NCBI GenBank assembly: GCA_964632795.1
Contig: CAZWEZ010000011.1
Span: 1 to 52,422 of the forward strand
DNA from: CAZWEZ01 sp964632795
GTDB taxonomy: Bacteria; Pseudomonadota; Alphaproteobacteria; Rhodospirillales; 2-02-FULL-58-16
DNA: 52,422 nucleotides
Direction of reading: 5' to 3'
Below, piece after piece: positions 16,320 to 25,767 of this stretch (position 1 is the first letter of the stretch; the number at the start of each line of letters is the position of its first letter). The position numbers and the translations under genes are program-made. Below the pieces are notes generated by a model that was given only the letters and a program-made list of their open reading frames with translations, was not told where the DNA came from and did not search any database.

Positions 16320-17168
16320 ATGTTCGTTCCCGACCTGTTGAGCGGCAAGAAGATCCTGATCACCGGCGGCGGCACCGGCCTGGGCAAGGTCATGGCCCGG
16401 CGCTTCATGGAACTGGGCGGCGAGTTGGTGATCTGCGGCCGCCGCGCCGGGGTCCTCGAGGAGGCCGCCGGCGAACTGGCGGCGGCCACCGGCGGGCGCA
16501 TCGCCTGGCGGGGGCTGGACATCCGCGACCCCGAGGCGGTCGCGGAAACGGTCGACGCGGTGTGGGAGGAGGGGCCGCTGGACATGCTGGTCAACAACGC
16601 CGCCGGCAACTTCCTGGCCCGCACCGAGGACCTCTCCCACCGCGCCCTGGACGCGGTGATCGCCATCGTCCTGCACGGCTCGGCCTACATGACGTTGGCC
16701 TGCGGCAAGCGCTGGATCGCCGAGGGGCGGCCGGGCAACGTGCTCAGCATCGTCACCACCTATGCCTGGACCGGTTCGGGCTACGTGGTCCCCTCGGCGA
16801 TGGCCAAGGCCGGCGTCCTCGCCATGACCCGCAGCCTGGCCGTCGAGTGGGGGCCCAAGGGGGTGCGCCTCAACGCCATCGCCCCGGGGCCGTTTCCCAC
16901 CGAAGGCGCCTGGGAGCGGCTGGTCCCGAATGAGCGGCGGGCCCGGGAATGGGTCGAACGGATTCCCTTGCGGCGCACCGGAGAGCACCAGGAACTGGCC
17001 GACCTGGCGGCCTATCTGGCGGCCGACCAGTCGGCCTACGTCAACGGCGAGGTGGTGACCATCGACGGCGGCGAATGGCTGGCCGGCGCCGGTCAGTTCA
17101 ACTTCGCCGGGACCCTGAGCGAGGAGGAGTGGGAGAGCTTCAGGCCGCCCAAGAAGGACAAGAGGTAA
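16320..17168 (+). CDS. SDR oxidoreductase, 2,4-dienoyl-CoA-reductase-like
   Basis: A 282-residue short-chain dehydrogenase. The NADP-binding motif is ILITGGGTGLGK (about 12-23) and the NNAAGNF stretch follows at about 91-97. The usual YxxxK is replaced by SAMAK in the context GSGYVVPSAMAKAGV, very like the GSGFVVPSASAKAGV of mammalian mitochondrial 2,4-dienoyl-CoA reductase; the following RSLAVEWGPKGVRLNAIAPG also fits. This family reduces polyunsaturated enoyl-CoA intermediates with NADPH during beta-oxidation. It is divergent from the acyl-CoA synthetase, which supports a fatty-acid role. The exact substrate is inferred from resemblance only. Confidence 0.85.
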   Translation: MFVPDLLSGKKILITGGGTGLGKVMARRFMELGGELVICGRRAGVLEEAAGELAAATGGRIAWRGLDIRDPEAVAETVDAVWEEGPLDMLVNNAAGNFLARTEDLSHRALDAVIAIVLHGSAYMTLACGKRWIAEGRPGNVLSIVTTYAWTGSGYVVPSAMAKAGVLAMTRSLAVEWGPKGVRLNAIAPGPFPTEGAWERLVPNERRAREWVERIPLRRTGEHQELADLAAYLAADQSAYVNGEVVTIDGGEWLAGAGQFNFAGTLSEEEWESFRPPKKDKR

Positions 17169-17174
17169 GGGGCC

Positions 17175-18251
17175 TCACGGGGCGGCTTCCTCGAACTCGG
17201 AGCCGCCTTCGAAGTAGCGGTACGCATCGAGGCCGCTCAGGACCACCCCGTCGAAGCCCTGGTCGATGATCCCGTAGATGTAGGACTGGGTGTCGCCGGT
17301 GATGATCCGCTGCCACTCGGGGCGCCAGAACTGGACGTAGTAGCGGTCGGGGTCGCCGCGCACCGGGGCACTGATCCACAGCGGCGAACCTTCGCGCCAT
17401 CTCGGCTGCCAGTAGTAGCGGTAGCTCGCCGCCGAGCCGATGTCGAGATGGGCGAAGACCAGCCGCCGCCCCCCCACCTTCTTGTATTTCAGGGTCTCGA
17501 CGGCGTTCTTGGTCAGCGGCCGGCGCTTGTGGAAGATGTCGACGATGAGCATGTCGTAGTTGGTGCCGTGCATCCTCAGGGCGAACTCGTCCTGGCGCCC
17601 GAAGGGCGAGCTGTCGCGCAGGAACAGGAAGTTGCGGACCTTGCTCAACGACATCACGCTGTTGGGGTTCTCGTCGAACGGCCGCCTGGGATGGGGGGGG
17701 ATGGTGTTGAGCTCCTCGGTGTCGGCGGCGAAGGGGATGTAGCCCTTGTCGGCATAGCGCCGGTGGATGTCGTCGACGGCCCCGGGGGAGCGGGCGTAGT
17801 CGATGACCAGGACCTTGAGGCCGGTGGCCTCGGCGGCTTCGGTCTTGGCGACGATGAGCTTCCGCTGGTCCTCTTCCGGCGGCTTGCCGAACGCAACCTC
17901 GCCCAACAGCAGTTGGTCGCGCAGGATGCCGTCGATGGACTGCCGGTAGGTGCGCGCCGGGTAGGTGATCTCGGGGTTGGTGATGTCGATCTTGGTCAGC
18001 AGGTCGAGGCTGCCCTCTACGATGACCACGAAGTTGGGCCGCTGGGCGCGGGCGAAGGTGCTGATCGTCTGCACGAAGCGGCGCATCTGCTCGCGGAAGT
18101 CGATGACCGCCTCGAACGGGGCGATCGTCGGTTCCTCCTCGGTCGGTATTGCCCGGCCCTGGATGCGCACCTGGCCGGGCTCCTGGGCGACGGCGGGCAG
18201 CGCGGCCAGGAACAGGGCGATCGACACTACGGCGTTGCGGATTACCGACAT
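17175..18251 (-). CDS. Secreted TM1410/MJ1477-type glycoside-hydrolase-like protein
   Basis: 358 residues with a clear signal peptide (VVSIALFLAALPAVAQ, cut after AVAQ at about residue 24). The mature part resembles the TM1410/GH114-related barrel family: VLVIDYARSP, NYDMLIVDIFH, RLVFAHLDIGSAASYRYYW, and a C-terminal IYGIIDQGFDGVVLSGLDAY. The Tyr-Tyr-rich and Asp-bearing strand ends are typical. Family members act on galactosaminoglycan-like exopolymers, but few have been tested. Start at 18251 is chosen for the signal peptide; 68 upstream codons are open but implausible. It converges on the SDR gene, with stops 6 nt apart. Confidence 0.75.
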   Translation of the reverse strand: MSVIRNAVVSIALFLAALPAVAQEPGQVRIQGRAIPTEEEPTIAPFEAVIDFREQMRRFVQTISTFARAQRPNFVVIVEGSLDLLTKIDITNPEITYPARTYRQSIDGILRDQLLLGEVAFGKPPEEDQRKLIVAKTEAAEATGLKVLVIDYARSPGAVDDIHRRYADKGYIPFAADTEELNTIPPHPRRPFDENPNSVMSLSKVRNFLFLRDSSPFGRQDEFALRMHGTNYDMLIVDIFHKRRPLTKNAVETLKYKKVGGRRLVFAHLDIGSAASYRYYWQPRWREGSPLWISAPVRGDPDRYYVQFWRPEWQRIITGDTQSYIYGIIDQGFDGVVLSGLDAYRYFEGGSEFEEAAP

Positions 18252-18301
18252 CGTTCCATGATCGGCCGAATCGGTTAGCAATTCCCTAACGGGACGGGGC
18301 A

Positions 18302-19609
18302 TCAGGAGCATCGGCTCAGCAGCCGCCCGTCGTCGCTGAAGGCGATCGGCTCGGGTCCCGAAACCGCCTCGACGCCGTCGCTCCCCTCGATCTCGGCGAA
18401 CAGCGCCGGCGACACCAGGATCCGGTTCAGATGCAGCGTCGAGCGGATGACGCACAGCCGCGCCTCGGCCGCCTCCAGGCGCCCGCAGGTGCTGACGCAG
18501 GCGCGCACCACGTCGCGCTCGTCGGGCAGCACGATGGGCACCCGCCCCTTCTCGGCCATCCCCGAGGTGAGGGCGTTCCAGTACATGGCGTCGAGGTCGA
18601 TCCGGTTGGCCACCTCGACGGTGGTGTAGTCGGCCAGCCCGATGCCGTTGGCGTTGCCGTGGGTGGCCGGGGTCAGGTCGAGAACCCCGATCTTGGCGAC
18701 CAAGGGCGAGGGCGGGTTGTCGAGCCCGCGGATGTCGGCGCGCCCGGTGATCGCGTAGTCCATGCCGGCGCCGCTGATGTCCTTGCCCAGTTCCTCGACG
18801 ATCAGGGCGTCGATGCGGGCGAACGGCAGGCGGGCGAGGAGCGCCTTGGCCTGCTTCAACAGCCGTTGGTCGGCGGCGAAGAAGTCCTCGGGCTCGACCG
18901 CTTCGATGACCACCTGCTTGTTGTCGGCGTTCTCGACCAGGGCCAGGCCGCAGACGACGTTACCCTTGGCCAGGCACACCTCGGCGATCCGCGGCAGCAC
19001 CTCGGACATGCCCCGGGGACCGGTGGCGTGCACGTAGTGGGCGCCCTCGGCCTTGCCCAGGCCGACCGCCACCATCTTCACCAGGCCGCTCTCGATGGGC
19101 CGCTCGAAGGTGGTGTGGGACTTGACCCGGTTGACGACGACCACGCCGTCGGCGGCCGCCGCGTTGGTGTCGAAGCAACACCGGATGCCGTCGGCCGTCC
19201 GGCCCAGTTCGACCACCTCCATGGTCGCCTCGACGGGGGCGCCGACGGCGTCCCCGGTGATCCCGAGATTGGCCAGCACCGCGCTTTGGCCCTCGGCCGT
19301 GGCGCCGCCGTGGCTGCCCATGGCGGGGACGATGAACGGCGCGTAACCCCGACCCTCGAGATAGGCGGCGGTGGCGGCGGCGATGGCGACGATGTCGGCG
19401 ATGCCGCGACTGCCGAGCGCGATCGCCACCCGCGCCCCGCGGGCCAGCCCATTGAGCCGCCGCGCCCCGGCGAGGGCCCGGGCGACCGCTCCCGCGACGT
19501 CGTCGATGGGATCGCCCCGGGGATGGCTCAGCGCGACGCGGATCAGCGGCGGCGGCTCCACACCATCGAGCAGGGACAGGCGGACGGCGGGAAAGACGGG
19601 GCTTTTCAT
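18302..19609 (-). CDS. LarA-like (DUF2088) protein, nickel-dependent lactate racemase family
   Basis: A 435-residue protein matching the family annotated as nickel-dependent lactate racemase-like. Key passages are ALGSRGIADIVAIAAAT, FIVPAMGSHGGATAEGQSAV, GVVVVNRVKSHTTFERPIES and MVAVGLGKAEGAHYVHATGP. It belongs to the divergent long branch, not to canonical LarA. The SHGGAT and KSHT histidine/lysine motifs correspond to the region that carries the nickel-pincer cofactor lysine and metal ligand in LarA. No larB, larC or larE is in the window, so either the cofactor genes lie elsewhere or the reaction differs. Start at 19609 is preferred; two more ATGs lie upstream. Confidence 0.78.
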   Translation of the reverse strand: MKSPVFPAVRLSLLDGVEPPPLIRVALSHPRGDPIDDVAGAVARALAGARRLNGLARGARVAIALGSRGIADIVAIAAATAAYLEGRGYAPFIVPAMGSHGGATAEGQSAVLANLGITGDAVGAPVEATMEVVELGRTADGIRCCFDTNAAAADGVVVVNRVKSHTTFERPIESGLVKMVAVGLGKAEGAHYVHATGPRGMSEVLPRIAEVCLAKGNVVCGLALVENADNKQVVIEAVEPEDFFAADQRLLKQAKALLARLPFARIDALIVEELGKDISGAGMDYAITGRADIRGLDNPPSPLVAKIGVLDLTPATHGNANGIGLADYTTVEVANRIDLDAMYWNALTSGMAEKGRVPIVLPDERDVVRACVSTCGRLEAAEARLCVIRSTLHLNRILVSPALFAEIEGSDGVEAVSGPEPIAFSDDGRLLSRCS

Positions 19610-19689
19610 CGCCTTGGCAAGATACACCATCACACAGACGTGACCCAGGGTGATTTGCCCGGACGCCGCTCCGCGGCCAAGGTCGACTC

Positions 19690-20682
<993 letters not shown>

Positions 20683-20696
20683 GCGGGCGCAGGACC

Positions 20697-21065
20697 CTAG
20701 CGGGAAGCGAACAGGCCGGCCGCCATGTCTCGGTCGATGTCGATCAAGGCCGAAAGGCAGGCCGGATCGGGATTGGCCGCGGCCTCGTTGGTGCGGCGGT
20801 CGACGAAAATGCTGAGGCTCATTATCTGGGCCTTCAGATCGTCGGGCAAGGGGCTGTCCTCTCCGGCCAGGTCGGCCTGCAGGATGGTCCACAGGGTCCG
20901 GTTGAAGTTGAGCGCCTCGGCGTAGGCGCCGCCGTCGCCGATTTCGGAGGTCCTGGCGTCCTCGAGAAGGCGGGCCGCCTTGGCGAAGGCCTGGGCCTGG
21001 GCCTGACGCCCGCCAAGGGCCGATTTGGAGGTCTGTCGATAGGCCTGAAACGCCCTGTTGGTCAT
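20697..21065 (-). CDS. flaF: Flagellar biosynthesis regulator FlaF
   Basis: A 122-residue protein with the FlaF pattern: an N-terminal AFQAYRQTSKSALGGRQAQAQAFAK helix is followed by the FlaF core ALNFNRTLWTILQADL, then LPDDLKAQIMSLSIFVDRRT and a C-terminal LIDIDRDMAAGL. In Caulobacter-type bacteria FlaF is needed for flagellin secretion/translation, usually with FlbT. It lies 24 nt downstream of the flagellin stop, so the two form an operon; flbT is not present here. A GTG seven codons upstream is an alternative start. A repeat-family A fragment occupies the short spacer before the gene. Confidence 0.87.
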   Translation of the reverse strand: MTNRAFQAYRQTSKSALGGRQAQAQAFAKAARLLEDARTSEIGDGGAYAEALNFNRTLWTILQADLAGEDSPLPDDLKAQIMSLSIFVDRRTNEAAANPDPACLSALIDIDRDMAAGLFASR

Positions 21066-21072
21066 GATATTA

Positions 21073-21088
21073 ATACCAAGGAGCACTG
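21073..21088. repeat. Fragment of inverted-repeat family A
   Basis: The bases ATACCAAGGAGCACTG match the outer 16 bases of the left arm at 33266 with one mismatch. The fragment sits in the flagellin-flaF spacer. It is too short to be certain, but the terminal ATACC is preserved as in the other copies. Confidence 0.5.
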
Positions 21089-21089
21089 C

Positions 21090-21911
21090 TTACAATAATT
21101 CCGCAACCAGCCTCTCGCCAGAGGTCAGTATCTTCAATCCCTGAACGCTAAGCGCCGAGCGCACCTGGGTGGCGAGAAGCCTGGCCCCCTCCTCGTTGAG
21201 GTCGGCTTCGACCAGCTTGGCGGCCCCCTCGGTGAGGGTGTTGGTGAGGTTGGCGGTGAAATCCTCGCGGATCTTCAACAAGGTAACCTTGGAACCCAGG
21301 CCCGAAGCCTGGGCGCGAAGCGTCGATATGGCCGTCGCCAGGTTGGCCGCGGCGTTGTCGATATCGGCGTCGGTGGCGAAGTTGTTGAAGGCGGCGGCGT
21401 CGCCGATGGAAAGCCCATTGGCGTCGGCCGGCGAGCCTTCGACGGTAAGGCTGGCCGTGTTGGTCTCGTTGAGGGTGACTTCCAGGTCGCCGGACGGCGC
21501 CCCGATAAGCGAAACGCCTGAATAACTGGTGTCGTTTGCAAGATGTGCGATCTGTTGCCTGATTTCATCGAACTGCGCCGCCGCCGCTTGGCGGTCCGAG
21601 GCTGAGGTGGTGCCGCGCACCGACAGGGCGATGCCCTTCAACTGCTTGGTCAGCTTGTCGATGGCCTCGTTCCCGGCCAACGCCGAGCGCACCGAGCTTA
21701 CCGCCTGGCCGATGTTGTCCTTGACCCTCAACAGGTCGTTGACCCGGTTGGTCAGGCCCTTGGACTGGAAATAGGCGGCGGGGCCGTCGGCGGCCCGGCT
21801 GATGCGAAGGCCTTTCGATAAACGCCTGGTGATCTCGGCGCGCTGGCTGGAGGTGCGCTGCAACTGCCACAACGAGGTGCGCGAGGTTTGTGATATGGCG
21901 AAATCAACCAT
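21090..21911 (-). CDS. Flagellin
   Basis: A 273-residue flagellin, short because the variable central domain is minimal. The N-terminal D0/D1 helix region (about 1-105) includes RLSKGLRISRAADGPAAYFQS, where the SxGxRI(x)RAxDxxA pattern is characteristic. The C-terminal coiled helix (about 205-273) ends in SALSVQGLKILTSGERLVAELL. The middle (about 125-200) has only a short beta stretch with NDTSYSGVSLIGAPSGDL. It forms the filament after flagellar type III export. It is followed by flaF. I see no obvious sigma-28 promoter in the upstream gap. Confidence 0.9.
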   Translation of the reverse strand: MVDFAISQTSRTSLWQLQRTSSQRAEITRRLSKGLRISRAADGPAAYFQSKGLTNRVNDLLRVKDNIGQAVSSVRSALAGNEAIDKLTKQLKGIALSVRGTTSASDRQAAAAQFDEIRQQIAHLANDTSYSGVSLIGAPSGDLEVTLNETNTASLTVEGSPADANGLSIGDAAAFNNFATDADIDNAAANLATAISTLRAQASGLGSKVTLLKIREDFTANLTNTLTEGAAKLVEADLNEEGARLLATQVRSALSVQGLKILTSGERLVAELL

Positions 21912-22303
21912 GGAAAAATACTACGCCGTTTGGCGAACGGACGCTGTGATTGCCGTCACATCAGACGATTTCACCTGTTGAACGGCCAGAACCCGTGGTT
22001 ATCCTGACTCTTCGCCCTCTTCCTCCACCAACCTGGGGAACACCCCCTGCGGCTTGAGCAGGGCGCGGTTCCGCGATTTGTCCCCAGAAATCGTACGTTT
22101 TCCACAAGGCGGCGGTTCCAAGACCGAGCCTGGCCCAGTACGATGGGGCCGCTGGGCGAGGGTCATCCAGGTTAAGGTGTAATCTGGGGAATGTCATATA
22201 TATAGTGCGTTCTGAGCACTGCGCCACAATATCTTGACATTCCGGGTCCGACCGGGCAGGCTTTATCCTTCCCGTCTTTCCGCGTCTTCGAAGAAAGCGA
22301 GCC
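21912..22303. other. Divergent intergenic region between flagellin and a receiver gene
   Basis: A 392-nt gap serving leftward flagellin and rightward receiver genes. It contains TTGACA at 22234-22239, a possible -35 for the receiver gene, but no convincing -10 at normal spacing. A minus-strand open frame crosses much of the gap but has a low-complexity, frame-shadow look. No gene is called. Confidence 0.4.
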
Positions 22304-22741
22304 ATGGGGATTCCGGTGGTAAACCAGTACACGGAGGCAGAGGAAAGGCAGGGAGCCATCGAAGTCGGAAAGGGCGGCTGCACAATCCTCGTGGTGGAGG
22401 ACATTCCCGAGGTTCGCAGCTTGGCCTTGACGATCCTGAAGAGGCTTGGATATCAGACGCAGGAAGCCGAGGACGGTCCTTCGGCACTCGATGTCCTAGA
22501 GCACAAGGATGACGTGGATTTGGTGTTCAGCGACGTGGTGATGCCGGGCGGCATGAGCGGCATCGACCTCGCCGAGGAGATCGACCGCCGTTACGAGAAG
22601 ATCAGGGTCCTGTTGACATCCGGGTATTCGATCAACGATTTCGACGAAGACGGCTTCTTGAAAGACCGCTTCGATCTGCTGAGGAAGCCATACAGCAGCA
22701 TCGAGCTGGCCGCCGCCGTGAAAGCCGTCATCGAAGGGTGA
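22304..22741 (+). CDS. Single-domain response regulator (CheY-like receiver)
   Basis: 145 residues, with an approximately 25-residue N-terminal extension followed by one receiver domain. The acidic pair is in ILVVEDIPEVRSLA, the phosphoacceptor Asp in VFSDVVMPGGMSG, the switch Thr/Ser in VLLTSGYS and the conserved Lys in LLRKPYSS. The LTSGY and RKPY signatures are typical of receivers found at the C-terminus of hybrid histidine kinases. There is no output domain, so it acts by protein contact. Position beside flagellin suggests, but does not show, a role in motility. No kinase is adjacent. Confidence 0.88.
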   Translation: MGIPVVNQYTEAEERQGAIEVGKGGCTILVVEDIPEVRSLALTILKRLGYQTQEAEDGPSALDVLEHKDDVDLVFSDVVMPGGMSGIDLAEEIDRRYEKIRVLLTSGYSINDFDEDGFLKDRFDLLRKPYSSIELAAAVKAVIEG

Positions 22742-22763
22742 GCGGCACTCCGAGACGGGGGTT

Positions 22764-23582
22764 TCAACGGTCTTGAATGTGGCCGACTTCAGATTCAGGT
22801 GACTGGCCGAGGAGATGGATTTCGTCTCCCGCCCTGACCGTGCCTTCCTGGAGCACGGCGGCGAAGACCCCGGCGAATCCCTGGTAATTCTTGTAGACGT
22901 GCTTGAGCAGCTTGGGCTGGGTCGCGGCGGTGTCGGGATCGATGATGATCGACTTGCAGCGGGGATCGAGTTCGAGGACCATGATCTCGACGCTGTCGCC
23001 GATGCGAAGTTTGCGGTCGATCAGCTGGTTCTCGTAGAACCCTTCCCCGGTGTCCCAATCGACGTAGAAGTTGGCCCGGAAGCGGCGTTTGTCGAGCTCC
23101 ATGCCGGTTTCGTTGGCGAGTTGGTCCACCGTCTGCAGGGAGAACAGCGACAACGGCCGGCAATCGACCGTGTTCTTGTGCGTGAAACGCAGGCTCAGCT
23201 CCCCCTTGGAGGCCCCGCTCAGGCGGTCGAGGAAGGCCGGGTCGTCGATGTCGTGGGTCGTGCCGTCGGGGGTCTCGACTTCGACCGCGAAATCGGCCCG
23301 CGATGGATAGGGCGGATTGAGCCGTTCGGCGAGCGCCGCCTCCAGCGCCGCCGGCATCAAGGTCTTGTCGCGGTTCTTGAACCGCGCCGTGTAGAGGACC
23401 AATTCCTCCTGCTCGCGATTGGTATGCCAGGGAAATTCGGCGACCGCGGCCGAGGACGAGACCGCATAGACCCGGTCGCCCATCAGGCCCGTGTAGGCGA
23501 CGAAGATCTCCTCGACCTCTTCGCCGCGCATGCTTTTCACGGGATAGCGCCAGATGCTTTCCAGGGTGCCGATTTTGGTCAT
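22764..23582 (-). CDS. MOSC domain-containing protein
   Basis: A 272-residue protein with a MOSC_N beta-barrel domain (IWRYPVKSMRGEEVEEIFV, about 10-28) and a C-terminal MOSC domain (about 125-265). The MOSC core shows RPLSLFSLQTVDQLA, FRANFYVDW and the conserved Cys in DPRCKSIIIDPDT. MOSC proteins move sulfur or bind molybdenum cofactor; related mARC/YcbX proteins reduce N-hydroxylated compounds. The region lacks the YcbX ferredoxin domain. It is divergent from a molybdopterin oxidoreductase gene 128 nt away, which suits a Mo-cofactor connection. Confidence 0.85.
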   Translation of the reverse strand: MTKIGTLESIWRYPVKSMRGEEVEEIFVAYTGLMGDRVYAVSSSAAVAEFPWHTNREQEELVLYTARFKNRDKTLMPAALEAALAERLNPPYPSRADFAVEVETPDGTTHDIDDPAFLDRLSGASKGELSLRFTHKNTVDCRPLSLFSLQTVDQLANETGMELDKRRFRANFYVDWDTGEGFYENQLIDRKLRIGDSVEIMVLELDPRCKSIIIDPDTAATQPKLLKHVYKNYQGFAGVFAAVLQEGTVRAGDEIHLLGQSPESEVGHIQDR

Positions 23583-23710
23583 GTCTTAAAACTTCTCCTT
23601 GGGATAACCCGTGATTATCATCGCCGCGAGGGCACTGCAACGGCGGCGTATTGCCCCGCCCTTAAGCGAGCGCTACATTCGGGGGGCCCTGACCACCGAC
23701 GGGAAACCCC

Positions 23711-25765
23711 ATGGCTTCCGAATTCGTACCCTCCGTCTGCCCCCACGACTGCCCGAGCGTCTGCGCGCTCGAGGTCGAGCGGTTGGACGCCAGGACCATC
23801 GGCAAGGTCCGCGGCGCCGCCGCCAACCCCTACACCGACGGCGTGATCTGCGCCAAGGTGGCGCGCTACGCCCAGCGGGTGCACCATCCCGAGCGCCTGC
23901 AACGGCCGTTGCGCCGCGTCGGGGCCAAGGGCGAGGGCCGCTTCGAGGCGATCTCCTGGGACCGGGCCCTGGACGCGGTGGCGGAAGCCTTCATCAAGGC
24001 CGCCGAGGGCGGGGGCCGGGAAGCGGTGTGGCCCTACCACTACGCCGGGACCATGGGGCTGGTCCAGCGCGACGGCATCATGCGGTTGCGCCACGCCATG
24101 GGCTATTCGGGGATGCTGGCGACGTTTTGCTCCAACGTCGCCAACGCCGGCTTCACGGCCGGCGCCGGGGCCATCCGGGGCACCGATTCCCGCGAGATCG
24201 CCGACGCCGACCTGATCGTGTTCTGGGGCGTCAACCCGGTGTCGACCCAAATCAACGCCTACCATCACGCCGCCAAGGCCCGCAAGCGGCGCCGGGCGAA
24301 GATCGTCTGCGTCGATCCTTACCGCAACCCGACCGCCAAGCTGGCCGACCTTCATCTGGCGCTGCGCCCGGGGACCGACGGCGCGCTGGCCTGCGCGGTG
24401 ATGCAGGTGCTGTTCGCCGAGGGCTACGCCGACCGCGACTACATGGCCAAATACACCGACGTCCCCGACAAGCTGGAGGCCCACCTGCGAAGCCGCACCC
24501 CGGCCTGGGCCGCCGCCATCACCGGGCTCTCCGAAGAGGAGATCGTCGCCTTCGCCCGCCTCTACGGGGCCACCGAACGGGCCTACATCCGCCTCGGCTT
24601 CGGCTTCACCCGCCAACGCAACGGGGCGGTCAACATGCATGCGGTATCCTGCCTGCCGGCGGTCAGCGGGGCCTGGAAGCACCGGGGCGGCGGCGCGCTC
24701 TACAATTGCGCCGCCCTGTTCCCGCTGGACACCACCCTGATCGAGGGCCGCGACGTCCTCGATCGGTCGGTGCGGATCCTGGACATGTCCCAGCTCGGCC
24801 CCGTGCTGACCGGCGACGCCGATTGCCTCAAGGGCGGACCGCCGGTGAGCGCGATGCTGATCCAGAACACCAACCCCGCCGTGGTCGCCGCCGAATCGGC
24901 CAAGGTGCGCCAGGGCCTGTCACGCGACGACCTGTTCGTCTGCGTCCACGAGCAGTTCATGACCGAGACCGCGGCAATGGCCGACATCGTGCTGCCGGCG
25001 ACCTCCTTCCTCGAGCACGACGACATCTACAAGGCCGGCGGCCACAGCTTCCTCCAGGTGGCCCGCAAAGTGATCGAGCCGTACGCCGAATCCCGCTCCA
25101 ACCATCAGGTCCACTGCGCCCTGGCCGAGCGGCTGGGGGCCGAACACCCCGGCTTCGCGATGACCGCCTGGGAGATCGTCGACGCCACGCTCAAGGCCTC
25201 GGGCCTGCCCGGCGCCGAAGAGATTTACCAAATGGGCGGGCTGGACTGCCAGTTGGAGTTCGAGTCCGCCCACTTCCTCGACGGCTTCCCGACCCCCGAC
25301 GGCCGTTTCCGCTTCGCCGCCGACTGGGCCTCGGTGGGGCCCGACCACCAGGGGCTGCCGGAGCTGCCCGACCACCTGGCGACGATCGAGGAGAGCGACG
25401 GCGAACATCCCTTCCGGCTGGTCACCGCGCCTTCGCGCAACTTCCTCAACACCACTTTCACCGAAACCCCCGACTCCCGGAAACGCGAAGGCCGACCGAC
25501 CGCCTTCATCCATCCCGACGATTGCGGCGATCTGGGATTGAGCGACGGCGCCCCGGTCCGGCTCGGCAACCGGCGCGGCTCGGTGGTCGTCCACGCCAAG
25601 CCCTTCGACGGCCTGCAGCGGGGCGTGGTGGTGGTCGAGACCATCTGGCCCAACGGCGCCTACGTCGAGGGCATCGGGGTCAACGTCCTGGTCGGCTCCG
25701 ATCCCATTCCTCCCAACGGCGGCGCGCCCTATCACGACATCGCCGTGTGGATGAAAGCAGCCTAG
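23711..25765 (+). CDS. Molybdopterin oxidoreductase (DMSO reductase family) with N-terminal [4Fe-4S]
   Basis: 684 residues. The N-terminal cluster motif is CPHDCPSVC (C10, C14, C18) plus C47 in DGVICAKV. The molybdopterin domain follows (about 55-540), with VFWGVNPVSTQINAYH and an IQNTNPAVVAAESAKV stretch, then the C-terminal molydopterin-dinucleotide-binding barrel (from about 575, FRLVTAPSRNFLNTTFTE). It has no twin-arginine signal and is cytoplasmic. It resembles the uncharacterised molybdopterin-dependent oxidoreductases often called biotin sulfoxide reductase- or formate-dehydrogenase-like; its substrate is not readable. It is divergent from the MOSC gene and 2 nt ahead of mipZ. Confidence 0.88.
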   Translation: MASEFVPSVCPHDCPSVCALEVERLDARTIGKVRGAAANPYTDGVICAKVARYAQRVHHPERLQRPLRRVGAKGEGRFEAISWDRALDAVAEAFIKAAEGGGREAVWPYHYAGTMGLVQRDGIMRLRHAMGYSGMLATFCSNVANAGFTAGAGAIRGTDSREIADADLIVFWGVNPVSTQINAYHHAAKARKRRRAKIVCVDPYRNPTAKLADLHLALRPGTDGALACAVMQVLFAEGYADRDYMAKYTDVPDKLEAHLRSRTPAWAAAITGLSEEEIVAFARLYGATERAYIRLGFGFTRQRNGAVNMHAVSCLPAVSGAWKHRGGGALYNCAALFPLDTTLIEGRDVLDRSVRILDMSQLGPVLTGDADCLKGGPPVSAMLIQNTNPAVVAAESAKVRQGLSRDDLFVCVHEQFMTETAAMADIVLPATSFLEHDDIYKAGGHSFLQVARKVIEPYAESRSNHQVHCALAERLGAEHPGFAMTAWEIVDATLKASGLPGAEEIYQMGGLDCQLEFESAHFLDGFPTPDGRFRFAADWASVGPDHQGLPELPDHLATIEESDGEHPFRLVTAPSRNFLNTTFTETPDSRKREGRPTAFIHPDDCGDLGLSDGAPVRLGNRRGSVVVHAKPFDGLQRGVVVVETIWPNGAYVEGIGVNVLVGSDPIPPNGGAPYHDIAVWMKAA

Positions 25766-25767
25766 GA

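Noticed and set aside
21961..22404. Minus-strand open frame in the flagellin/receiver gap.
   Set aside because: It overlaps the receiver gene start, has no ribosome site at its plausible starts and no recognisable domain.
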